DNA of 64,000 nucleotides, taken from the NCBI RefSeq assembly GCF_035593345.1, contig NZ_CP141606.1, forward strand, positions 2,542,001 through 2,606,000, written 5' to 3'. The notes under the pieces are model-generated. The model was given only the letters and a program-made list of their open reading frames with translations, searched no databases and had not been told where the DNA came from. Position 1 is the first letter of the stretch; every line of letters begins with the position of its first letter. Positions 1 to 10,010 of this stretch are shown here, in pieces. The DNA comes from Lelliottia sp. JS-SCA-14 (GTDB lineage Bacteria > Pseudomonadota > Gammaproteobacteria > Enterobacterales > Enterobacteriaceae). Both the position numbers and the translations under genes were made by a program.

Positions 1-623
1 TGCAGGCCGGTAACCAGCTGGCTGGCGAGCAGGATCGCGTCTGACCCTTCATGCGGACGAGCGGCGTGGGCGCCTTTGCCCGTCACGCGGATCACAAACC
101 TGTCGACGTTGGCATAAAACGGCCCGCCACGCGTGGCAAACGCGCCAACGGGAAGGCCCGGCTCGTTATGCATCCCAAAAATAGCGCTCACATCCTGCAA
201 CGCACCGGCGCGGACCAGGCTTTTCGCACCGCCGAAATTCTCTTCAGCGGGCTGGAACAGAATACGCACGCGACCGGGCAGCGAAGCTTCGCGAGCCTTG
301 AGCTGCAACGCTGCACCGAGAATGACGCTGGTATGAATATCGTGGCCGCAGGCGTGCATCACCCCCGGATTTTGCGAGCTGAATTCCACGCCGCTGCGCT
401 CTTCGATTGGCAGCGCATCAATATCCGCGCGCAGGGCAATTTGTTTCTGCCCTTTGCCGATCTCTGCCACAATGCCGGTGTGAAGATCGTATGGCAGGAC
501 GGTGATCCCGGCGTCCGACAGCCACTGGCGCAGACGGGCGGTGGTTTCGACTTCCTGTCCTGACAGTTCAGGATGGCGATGCAGTTCACGTCGCCAGTCA
601 ATCAGCTGTTGTCCGAGGCTCAT
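1..623 (-). CDS. M20-family amidohydrolase (N-acyl amino acid deacylase), 3' part missing
   Basis: Cytoplasmic metal-dependent deacylase of the M20 aminoacylase / hippurate hydrolase type. The first 207 residues are visible and the gene runs off the left edge; the family is usually about 380 residues, so nearly half is missing. Metal-site signatures are intact: RADIDALP (65-72), HACGHD (90-95), PAEE (125-128) and H152 in GMHNEP. The start ATG overlaps the stop of the upstream flavin oxidoreductase (ATGA), so the two are translationally coupled. Deacylase plus luciferase-like monooxygenase recalls the modules that break down N-acetylated S-modified cysteines in Bacillus. The substrate is inference; the family call is firm. 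Confidence 0.9.
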   Translation of the reverse strand, partial: MSLGQQLIDWRRELHRHPELSGQEVETTARLRQWLSDAGITVLPYDLHTGIVAEIGKGQKQIALRADIDALPIEERSGVEFSSQNPGVMHACGHDIHTSVILGAALQLKAREASLPGRVRILFQPAEENFGGAKSLVRAGALQDVSAIFGMHNEPGLPVGAFATRGGPFYANVDRFVIRVTGKGAHAARPHEGSDAILLASQLVTGL

Positions 624-1621
624 GCCAGCACCTCCCCGGCGGATTTCGCCTGCGCCAGCAGGCGCAGGGATTGCGTGCGGGCGAGGCCGTCCGCCACGGG
701 CGTATCGATAATAAATTCGTCGATGCCCCAGGTCTGATGCAGGGTTTCCAGCTCGTCGAGTACCGATTCCGCCGTGCCTTTGATCAGCGACTGGGCGCGA
801 CGGGCGATACGCAACGGTTCGCTTCCCGCCTGACGCGCGAAGGCGTAGGCCTGCTCTTCGCTGGCGACGGTCACCCGCTGGCCGTTCGCCAGCTCCACGC
901 CCCACACTTCCACTTTTTCTGCCAGCGCATCGGCCTGCGCCTGGGTCGGTGCGACGATCGCCTGCACCGCCACGGTCACACTCAGCGCACTGTGGGCGCG
1001 CCAGGTTTCCAGCACCTCGCGCAGAAGATTCACATCCCCGTTGAGGTGCGCGGCAAAGACAAAGTTCCAGCCGAGTTTTGCGGCGAGCAGCGCGCTTTCC
1101 ACGCTGGCACCCAGCAGGAATTTCTCCGCTGGCGCAGACGGGAGCGGCGTGGCTTTGACGCTGTCGTCCTGCTCATCCGCCGACGGGGTGAGCCAGTGAT
1201 TCAGCTGCGTCAGCTGATCGGCAAAATCGCCCTTCTCATCCTGATGCAAACCCACCTGTAGGGCGCGGGTGGAGAGCGGCAAGCCACCGGGCGCTTTGCC
1301 GACGCCGAGATCGACGCGGCCTGGGGCAAGTGATGCCAGCACATTGAAATTTTCCGCCACTTTATAGGGGCTGTAATGCTGGAGCATCACGCCGCCGGAG
1401 CCGACGCGGATGTGCTTTGTCTGTCCCAGAATCCAGGCAATAAGCAGCTCAGGAGACGGGCTGGCCAGCTGAGCGGTATTGTGGTGCTCGGCAATCCAGA
1501 AGCGGTGAAAACCCAGCGCTTCGGCCTGTTTTGCCAGACTTAAGGTGCGCGCCAGCGCATCGGCTGCCGTTTCGTTCATCGCGACGGGGCTTTTATCCAG
1601 AATGCTGATTCGCCAGGACAT
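620..1621 (-). CDS. Luciferase-like (LLM class) flavin-dependent oxidoreductase
   Basis: Soluble FMN-dependent oxidoreductase of the bacterial luciferase-like superfamily, 333 residues, a normal length. The N-terminal strand (WRISILDKSP), GFHRFWIAEHHN near residues 37-48 and RVGSGGVMLQHYSPYKVAENF near 72-92 are typical of the YhbW/MsnO8-like branch. It is first of at least two coupled genes: its TGA overlaps the ATG of the M20 deacylase. Enzymes of this group oxygenate small sulfur, amine or aromatic compounds with reduced flavin from a separate reductase, which is not visible here. The substrate is unknown; the deacylase partner suggests an N-acyl, possibly sulfur-containing, amino acid. No strong ribosome binding site precedes the start, but the N-terminus fits the family. 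Confidence 0.88.
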   Translation of the reverse strand: MSWRISILDKSPVAMNETAADALARTLSLAKQAEALGFHRFWIAEHHNTAQLASPSPELLIAWILGQTKHIRVGSGGVMLQHYSPYKVAENFNVLASLAPGRVDLGVGKAPGGLPLSTRALQVGLHQDEKGDFADQLTQLNHWLTPSADEQDDSVKATPLPSAPAEKFLLGASVESALLAAKLGWNFVFAAHLNGDVNLLREVLETWRAHSALSVTVAVQAIVAPTQAQADALAEKVEVWGVELANGQRVTVASEEQAYAFARQAGSEPLRIARRAQSLIKGTAESVLDELETLHQTWGIDEFIIDTPVADGLARTQSLRLLAQAKSAGEVLA

Positions 1622-1800
1622 GTTGTGTTCTCGTTTGACTTAACATGTCGTCATTATTAAAGGGGGATTTCACCTCTGAGAAACAATTAATTTACATTTG
1701 GTTTGCCGGAAATCAGAAATGGGTGGTCTTTTTGTTTAGGGGGATATGTTGAGCGTCGGAGGTTTTTCCGTTCACCTTATGTTCAGCAGAATATAATCGC

Positions 1801-1815
1801 TTCACAACCTGTGAA
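1801..1815. promoter_or_regulatory. Perfect short palindrome upstream of the oxidoreductase gene
   Basis: TTCACAACCTGTGAA has two perfect 6-base arms around a 3-base centre, about 180 bp upstream of the LLM oxidoreductase start and just before a strong hairpin. It could be an operator half of a divergent control region, or part of the structured element that follows. No regulator can be assigned. Confidence 0.3.
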
Positions 1816-1818
1816 CGT

Positions 1819-2336
1819 GATAAGGGGGCTGCGCGGCCCCCTTATCAATCCCCGCGCCCCGCCATGAAATCGGTGCTTCGCACTGCGCTCACCTCCCGGC
1901 CATCTGCCTGCGGTCGGCTCAACTCGTATTACTCGTCCCATCCATGGGACTCGCCCCTACGGGGCCAGCGCAAGCGCTGTTCAAAATTGCTCCCGGCAAT
2001 TTTGTCCTGTCTCGTTTCGCCTCTGGTCGCCATCCCTGGCGCCCAGACCTTGTCATCCGGCCTTCGGTTCGCCGATTTCTGCGGGGACCCACACCGGTGC
2101 AACATTCAGACAGCTGTATAGCTGGAGGGAGCGTGAGTCCGGCTGAAAATCGCCGAAGCGTTTCCGTAAGGCCGGGGCGACGCGCAGGGATGCGCGGAGA
2201 GGGGGCGACCTGCATGGATGCAGGATCGCACCCGACCCGAAAGCCTGAAGGAATAAGCTGAGGGCACCGCGAAGCGGCGATTTTCCTGGCCGGGAGCCGG
2301 GGTTGCCAGGGTGGTGGCGATTGAGCCACCCTGGCA
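1819..2336. repeat. GC-rich, hairpin-dense region without a convincing gene
   Basis: This stretch is packed with inverted repeats and reads in no frame like a protein family I know, although several frames stay open for 85-169 codons because it is GC-rich. Visible stems: an 11-bp perfect hairpin at 1819-1846 (GATAAGGGGGC and its complement), a 9-bp stem around TCCCG at 1982-2004, CGCGCA-GGGA-TGCGCG at 2181-2196, CCTGCAT-GG-ATGCAGG at 2209-2224, and an 11-bp stem at 2304-2336. The sequence feels like a dispersed enterobacterial intergenic element, possibly with a structured RNA. It starts after an ordinary promoter region and ends at a sharp change to AT-rich DNA near 2480. No transposase or integrase is present. 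Confidence 0.45.
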
Positions 2337-2464
2337 CGTTCACCGCAGAGAGATGGACCGGAAGCAGAGAATTGGAAGTGAACGGAACGATTCCTCTGAA
2401 TCTGCATAGGGTATGCACCGCGTTCCATTCCTGTTAATGGAACGACATTTCAGCTCCCCAGCGC

Positions 2465-2728
2465 CCCTGTCATATTCATATTTCACTTAATATTTAACTT
2501 AAGGGAAAAATTAAATTCGCCATTAAAAATAAAGACTCTAGTTGTTTTCAATTTCATTACATAAGCAAAGTTTAATAGATAAAAAATATTTAATTTAGGT
2601 GCTTTCTTGTTCACCCTGTTTTGTGGAAGAATGCGCAGGCCGTAATAAACACAACAATAACTTTTGTCTTGCCTGAATATTTTTCGGGCGGCTTCTCTGT
2701 TTTTTTTGACATCACCATGGAGTTTTTC
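2465..2728. other. AT-rich leader of the Aer-like chemoreceptor
   Basis: Composition drops abruptly to AT-rich here, in contrast to the preceding GC-rich element. It must hold the promoter of the chemoreceptor. I see no clear sigma-28 (TAAA-N15-GCCGATAA) match and no gene on either strand. Confidence 0.35.
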
Positions 2729-4264
2729 ATGAGAAATAACACTCCTGTTACACAAAGCGAGTTTTTACTTAACGAAGGGTCGACGCTGATGTCGACCACC
2801 AACACGCAAAGTCATATTACCTATGCCAACTCGGCGTTTATCGAAGCCAGTGGCTATAAAGAAGAACATCTTATTGGCGAACCGCACAACGTCATTCGTC
2901 ACCCGGATATGCCGCCCGAAGCTTTTGCCGATATGTGGTTCACTTTACAGCAGGGCCAGAGCTGGACTGGGCTTGTCAAGAACCGTCGTGGTAACGGCGA
3001 TCACTACTGGGTTCGCGCTAACGTCACCCCGGTGTATCAAAACGACACCCTGACCGGCTATATTTCCGTGCGCAATATTCCGCCGCGCGACGAGATAGAA
3101 GCCAGTGAAAATCTCTATCAGCGGGTCAGAAATAACCAGGTCACCCGTCATCGTTTTTATAAAGGGTTACTGGTCCGTCGGGGTTTATTTTCTTTTCTTT
3201 CACTGTTTAAAAAAATCAGCACCGCAAAAAGAGTCAATTACGCAATAGCGATCACCGCCCTGCTGGTCTTTGTTATTACATTTTTATTACCGCAAGGCGC
3301 TCAGCAAATCAGCGCGCTGCTTGCCCTCTTTATTGGGTTTGGGTTTTATCTTAATGCCCAGATTTGTCGCCCACTGAAAAAGATTGTCCATCAGATGCAG
3401 CATGTCGTTTCCGGAAGAAAACCCGCTTATTTCCATTTCGATCGCGTCGATGAAGTGGGCATGATGATGCGCCTGGTGAATCAGTCGGGGCTGAATTTAA
3501 ATTCTCTGGTGGATGATGTGGGAACACAAATTGCCGGGATCAGCACCATCAGCCAGCAGGTGGCGAAAGAAGGTGCGGCGTTACAGGCGCGCTCCGAAGA
3601 GACCGCCGACGATCTGCAGCAGACCGCTGCCGCCGTGGAGGAGATCGCCAGTGCCGTACAGCAAACGGCGCAAACCGCAGGGGAAGCGATTCATATGGCG
3701 GACCGCACCAGCAGCAGCGCCCACAGCGGTGAAACGGCGATGAAGCAGACCATCGGCATGATGCAGTCGGTGTCGAAAGATAACAGCCAGATCGTGGATA
3801 TCATCGGCGTGATCGACCGTATCGCCTTCCAGACCAATATTCTGGCGCTCAACGCCGCCGTGGAAGCGGCGCGCGCGGGCGAAGCGGGCCGCGGGTTTGC
3901 GGTCGTGGCAGCGGAAGTGCGCAATCTGGCCCAGCATTCGGCGTCGGCGGCGAAAGAGATCAAAACGTTAATCGAGAAGAACGTCGCCAGCGTCAACGCC
4001 GGTGTGGCGATGGTCGAGCAGACCGAAACCCATCTCACGGCGATGATTGGCAACGTCTTGCAGGTGACGTCGCTAATCAAAGAGATCGGCCATGCGACTC
4101 AGGAACAGACCCTGGCCCTGACGCTGATCAACGAGTCCATCTCCCGCATCGGCGTGATGACCCACAACAATACGGGGATGGTCGATAACGTCACCGGTGC
4201 CGCGAATCACCTGACGGAGCGCACCACAAGGCTACAGCAGGCGATTGCCGTATTCGGCGGTTAA
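2729..4264 (+). CDS. Aer-like PAS/HAMP methyl-accepting chemotaxis protein (redox/aerotaxis receptor)
   Basis: Inner-membrane energy-taxis receptor, 511 residues (E. coli Aer is 506). The ATG with GGAG seven bases upstream is preferred over an in-frame ATG at 2621, because it puts the PAS domain in Aer register. The N-terminal PAS (about 20-120) has [14 protein letters not shown], then R57, H58, D60 and W70, the positions tied to FAD binding in Aer, and [11 protein letters not shown] hydrophobic hairpin near 165-210 anchors it with no periplasmic domain, followed by HAMP and a signalling coiled coil whose tip reads [20 protein letters not shown]. It should sense the redox state through FAD and signal to CheA/CheW. 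No CheR-docking pentapeptide ends it. It may be the strain's Aer or an additional paralogue. Confidence 0.9.
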   Translation: MRNNTPVTQSEFLLNEGSTLMSTTNTQSHITYANSAFIEASGYKEEHLIGEPHNVIRHPDMPPEAFADMWFTLQQGQSWTGLVKNRRGNGDHYWVRANVTPVYQNDTLTGYISVRNIPPRDEIEASENLYQRVRNNQVTRHRFYKGLLVRRGLFSFLSLFKKISTAKRVNYAIAITALLVFVITFLLPQGAQQISALLALFIGFGFYLNAQICRPLKKIVHQMQHVVSGRKPAYFHFDRVDEVGMMMRLVNQSGLNLNSLVDDVGTQIAGISTISQQVAKEGAALQARSEETADDLQQTAAAVEEIASAVQQTAQTAGEAIHMADRTSSSAHSGETAMKQTIGMMQSVSKDNSQIVDIIGVIDRIAFQTNILALNAAVEAARAGEAGRGFAVVAAEVRNLAQHSASAAKEIKTLIEKNVASVNAGVAMVEQTETHLTAMIGNVLQVTSLIKEIGHATQEQTLALTLINESISRIGVMTHNNTGMVDNVTGAANHLTERTTRLQQAIAVFGG

Positions 4265-4659
4265 CGCCCCTGATACTCCTCGTCACTGACCTTTTCCAGC
4301 CACTCCACCGGGCTACCGTTCACGGATTCGGCGATAGCAATGTGTGTCATCGCGGTCTGTGAACTGGCTCCGTGCCAGTGTTTCACGCCGGGCGGTATCC
4401 AGGCGATATCGCCCTGATTCAGCGCTTGTGCCTCCTGGCCCCACTCCTGCAGCCAGCCGCGTCCCTGCGTCACAATCAGAGTCTGCCCCAGCGGATGGGT
4501 GTGCCATGCGGTGCGCGCGCCGGGTTCAAAGGTCACCGTTGCGCCGCCCACGGACGCCGGTTCTGTTGCCTGAAACGGCGCGTCAATGCGCACCGTTCCG
4601 CTAAACCACGCCTCCGGACCACGCACTGAGGGTAACGAACCACTTCGGATAATTTTCAT
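4261..4659 (-). CDS. Small cupin-domain protein ((R)-mandelonitrile-lyase-like)
   Basis: Single-domain cupin, 132 residues, probably a cytoplasmic metal-binding enzyme. Cupin motif 1 is seen as [15 protein letters not shown] (about 47-61; H53 and H55 are likely metal ligands) and motif 2 as [16 protein letters not shown] (H94, H96). This layout matches cupins annotated as (R)-mandelonitrile lyase-like or found beside carboxymuconolactone decarboxylases. Its 3' end overlaps the chemoreceptor stop by 4 bp (convergent). It is divergent from the LysR gene 111 bp away and is the obvious candidate target of that regulator. The substrate is unknown; a detoxification role is inference from the LysR-cupin-reductase setting. 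Confidence 0.85.
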   Translation of the reverse strand: MKIIRSGSLPSVRGPEAWFSGTVRIDAPFQATEPASVGGATVTFEPGARTAWHTHPLGQTLIVTQGRGWLQEWGQEAQALNQGDIAWIPPGVKHWHGASSQTAMTHIAIAESVNGSPVEWLEKVSDEEYQGR

Positions 4660-4711
4660 GCTGCCTCCTGTTTTACTGATGCGTTAACAGTAGCGCAATC
4701 CCGGACACAGC

Positions 4712-5661
<950 letters not shown>

Positions 5662-5662
5662 A

Positions 5663-7075
<1,413 letters not shown>

Positions 7076-8569
7076 ATGAAAACAAGCAATAAAAACGCAG
7101 CCGATCATCACGCTGCGAAACGTCGCTGGTTGAACTCTCACGAAGAGGGCTATCACAAGGCGATGGGTAACCGTCAGGTACAGATGATCGCCATCGGTGG
7201 CGCCATCGGTACGGGGCTGTTTTTGGGTGCAGGCGCACGTCTGCAAATGGCTGGCCCGGCTCTCGCACTGGTCTATCTGGTGTGCGGGATTTTCTCCTTC
7301 TTTATTCTGCGTGCCCTCGGCGAGCTAGTCTTGCACCGCCCTTCCAGCGGCAGCTTTGTCTCTTATGCCCGTGAGTTTCTCGGTGAAAAAGCCGCCTACG
7401 TGGCGGGCTGGATGTACTTCGTGAACTGGGCGATGACCGGGATAGTCGATATCACCGCCGTTGCGCTGTATATGCACTACTGGGGCGCGTTCGGCGATGT
7501 CCCGCAGTGGGTGTTTGCCCTTGGCGCGCTGGCGATAGTTGGCACCATGAACATGATCGGCGTGAAGTGGTTCGCCGAGATGGAGTTCTGGTTTGCGCTG
7601 GTCAAAGTGCTGGCGATTGTGATCTTCCTGGTGGTGGGTACCGTGTTCCTCGGCAGCGGTAAACCGCTCGACGGCGGCGCCACCGGCTTCCACCTGATTA
7701 CCGATAACGGCGGTTTCTTCCCGCACGGCCTGCTGCCTGCCCTGGTGCTGGTTCAGGGCGTGGTGTTTGCCTTCGCCTCGATCGAGCTGGTCGGTACGGC
7801 GGCGGGCGAATGTAAAGATCCGCAGACCATGGTGCCAAAAGCGATCAATAGCGTGATCTGGCGTATCGGTCTGTTCTACGTCGGCTCCGTGGTGCTGCTG
7901 GTTCTGCTCCTGCCGTGGAACGCCTATCAGGCGGGTCAGAGCCCGTTCGTGACCTTCTTCTCGAAGCTGGGCGTGCCTTACGTGGGCAGCATCATGAACA
8001 TCGTGGTACTGACCGCGGCGCTCTCCAGCCTGAACTCGGGTCTGTACTCGACGGGGCGTATTCTGCGCTCCATGTCGATGGGCGGTTCCGCGCCGAAGTT
8101 CATGTCAAAAATGAGCAAACAGCAGGTGCCGTACGCGGGCATTCTCGCGACGCTGGTGGTGTACGTCTTTGGCGTGTTCCTGAACTATCTGGTGCCATCT
8201 CAGGTGTTTGAGATCGTCCTGAACGTAGCGGCCATCGGCATTATCGCCTCCTGGGCGTTTATCGTGGTGTGCCAGATGCGCCTGCGTAAAGCGATCAAAG
8301 AAGGCAAAGCGGCGGACGTAAGCTTTAAAATGCCGGGCGCACCGGTGACCTCGTGGCTGACTCTGCTGTTCCTGTTCAGCGTGCTGGTGCTGATGGCGTT
8401 TGACTATCCGAACGGCACCTACACCATCGCCACGATCCCGCTGCTGGCTATCCTGCTCATTATTGGCTGGTTTGGTGTGCGTAAACGCGTGAACGAGATC
8501 CACAGTACCGCGCCGGTGCTGGCGGAAGAACAACCGCAAGAAACTCACAAGCCCGCTCAGGTCTTGTAG
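7076..8569 (+). CDS. ansP: L-asparagine permease AnsP
   Basis: Proton-coupled inner-membrane importer of L-asparagine, amino acid-polyamine-organocation superfamily, 497 residues (E. coli AnsP 499). About twelve hydrophobic helices follow a charged N-terminus. The family signature appears as [17 protein letters not shown] (about 38-54) and the loop [14 protein letters not shown] near 234-247. It is followed by a REP palindrome and a strong bidirectional terminator, so it is monocistronic. Neighbours yncE and pqqU match the E. coli order ansP-yncE-yncD, which supports the name over other amino acid permeases such as CycA. Confidence 0.95.
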   Translation: MKTSNKNAADHHAAKRRWLNSHEEGYHKAMGNRQVQMIAIGGAIGTGLFLGAGARLQMAGPALALVYLVCGIFSFFILRALGELVLHRPSSGSFVSYAREFLGEKAAYVAGWMYFVNWAMTGIVDITAVALYMHYWGAFGDVPQWVFALGALAIVGTMNMIGVKWFAEMEFWFALVKVLAIVIFLVVGTVFLGSGKPLDGGATGFHLITDNGGFFPHGLLPALVLVQGVVFAFASIELVGTAAGECKDPQTMVPKAINSVIWRIGLFYVGSVVLLVLLLPWNAYQAGQSPFVTFFSKLGVPYVGSIMNIVVLTAALSSLNSGLYSTGRILRSMSMGGSAPKFMSKMSKQQVPYAGILATLVVYVFGVFLNYLVPSQVFEIVLNVAAIGIIASWAFIVVCQMRLRKAIKEGKAADVSFKMPGAPVTSWLTLLFLFSVLVLMAFDYPNGTYTIATIPLLAILLIIGWFGVRKRVNEIHSTAPVLAEEQPQETHKPAQVL

Positions 8570-8597
8570 GTCGGGTAAGGCGAAGCCGCCACCCGAC
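8570..8597. repeat. REP palindrome after ansP
   Basis: GTCGGGT and ACCCGAC arms enclose a GC-rich centre, the inverted orientation of the unit repeated nine times near 16.2-16.7 kb. It begins at the base after the ansP stop codon. Confidence 0.8.
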
Positions 8598-8603
8598 AAC
8601 AAT

Positions 8604-8635
8604 AAAAAAGGAAGGCATATGCCTTCCTTTTTTTT
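8604..8635. terminator. Bidirectional rho-independent terminator, ansP/yncE
   Basis: GGAAGGCATATGCCTTCC is flanked by A6 and T8, a symmetric intrinsic terminator that serves both ansP (+) and yncE (-). Confidence 0.92.
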
Positions 8636-8681
8636 GCCCGGCGGCGCTACGCTTGCACGGGCCTACAACGACAATACCCTG

Positions 8682-9743
8682 TTACAACGCGATACGAATC
8701 ACGTCGTCGGGCTGGGTTGCTTCCTGCTGGCGGGTGGATTTCTGTTTCACCGTCACGTACAGGGTTTTACCGTCGGCGGACAGCGCCAGGCTATTCGGGA
8801 AGGTTGGCGTATCAATGGTTTTGGTCACTTTGTAGGTTTTCGCGTCGATCACGCTGACTTTACCCGCTTCGCGGTGCGTCACATACGCTTCGTTGCGCGT
8901 CGGGTTAAACAGTACCGCCAGGGACTCAGGTGCCGCGATTTTCTCGATCACGCTCCCGTCTTTCAGATTCACCACCAGCACTTCCGGCTGTTTGGAATCG
9001 GTCAGGAACGCGCGCTGCCCTTTGGTGTCCAGGCTCAGGTTCAGGTAGAAATGCTCTTTCCCGTCGTCCTGCACTTTTTTGCGGCTCAGCACTTTGTGGG
9101 TGGCCGTATCGATGGTGATCAGCTCGCCGTCGGCGTTGGTGCTGTACAGACGTTTTGCCGCGGCATCCAGCGCCAGACCGGTGCTGAACGCGCCGGTGTT
9201 AGCGATGGTCTCTTTCAGTTTCAGCGTTTCGCCGTCTACCACCCAGATCACGCTCTCTTTGCCGATCCCGGTGATATACACCGTGTTGGTGGTGTCATCG
9301 GCCACCAGTTCGCGCGGCTGCAGCGGCTTCACGGTGTCACTGCGTTTGCGATCGTCCAGCACCAGGCGCCCTTTTACGTCGCCGTTTTTGGCGTCGATGG
9401 CGGTCACGGAGCTGTTGGTGGTGTTACCAAACCACAGGGTCTGAGTGGCGCTGTTGATGGTCGCGCCGAACGGTTTTAAATCGTTATGAATGGCCTGCGT
9501 CACTTCCAGCGTGACGGGATCAAGACGGTAAACCACGCCACCTTTATCCGTTTTACGGCTTTGCGTGGTGGCCACCCACAGGGCATTTTCCTGCTGGCTG
9601 ACAGCCATTTCGTAAGCGCCTTTACCGACCGCTTTTCGCAGCATCTCTTCTGCAGCATGAACATTAAACGAACCCGCTACCAGCAGTGAACCCAGCAGTA
9701 AAGAACCACGCAGACGCGGCGAGCACAGATGACGTAATGACAT
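8682..9743 (-). CDS. yncE: YncE, secreted beta-propeller (YVTN-type) protein
   Basis: Periplasmic seven-bladed beta-propeller, 353 residues, the same length as E. coli YncE when started at the ATG preceded by GGGAG. A signal peptide covers about 1-30 (SLLLGSLLVAGSFNVHA, cleavage before AEEML). Blade repeats with VYRLDPVTLEVT, VSVIDAKTYKV and NSLALSADGKTLYVTV are visible. In E. coli the gene is iron-repressed through Fur and the protein binds DNA in vitro; its role is unsettled. It is divergent from pqqU across a Fur box, which suggests both are induced in iron limitation. An in-frame upstream extension has no signal peptide logic and was rejected. Confidence 0.95.
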   Translation of the reverse strand: MSLRHLCSPRLRGSLLLGSLLVAGSFNVHAAEEMLRKAVGKGAYEMAVSQQENALWVATTQSRKTDKGGVVYRLDPVTLEVTQAIHNDLKPFGATINSATQTLWFGNTTNSSVTAIDAKNGDVKGRLVLDDRKRSDTVKPLQPRELVADDTTNTVYITGIGKESVIWVVDGETLKLKETIANTGAFSTGLALDAAAKRLYSTNADGELITIDTATHKVLSRKKVQDDGKEHFYLNLSLDTKGQRAFLTDSKQPEVLVVNLKDGSVIEKIAAPESLAVLFNPTRNEAYVTHREAGKVSVIDAKTYKVTKTIDTPTFPNSLALSADGKTLYVTVKQKSTRQQEATQPDDVIRIAL

Positions 9744-9825
9744 GACGACTCCCTTTGATAAAAAATGTGTAATGCCGACATTGCTTCCCTGAGACGAAGT
9801 CATCGCTCCGCCCTGTTTTATTGTT

Positions 9826-9844
9826 GAGAATAGTAATCATTATT
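9826..9844. promoter_or_regulatory. Fur box between yncE and pqqU
   Basis: GAGAATAGTAATCATTATT matches the 19-bp Fur consensus GATAATGATAATCATTATC at 15 positions. It lies 83 bp upstream of yncE and 167 bp upstream of pqqU, where it can control either or both. Confidence 0.75.
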
Positions 9845-10010
9845 CACCGGAATGTGGAGCCTTTGTTTCCTCTTTCGCGCTTCGTTTCGTTTTTATCTAC
9901 ACTTCTGTTAACGCAACGTGCTGTTAAAGTTTTCAAAACTTTTACAAAAGATTTACCATACGCGCACGTGTTCCATTTGGTTCGTTTTTTCCCATAACCG
10001 GCTTTTATTC

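Noticed and set aside
1864..2428. Open frames of 85-169 codons in the structured region
   Set aside because: Mutually overlapping on both strands, no ribosome site, no recognisable domain; GC-rich hairpins explain the lack of stops.
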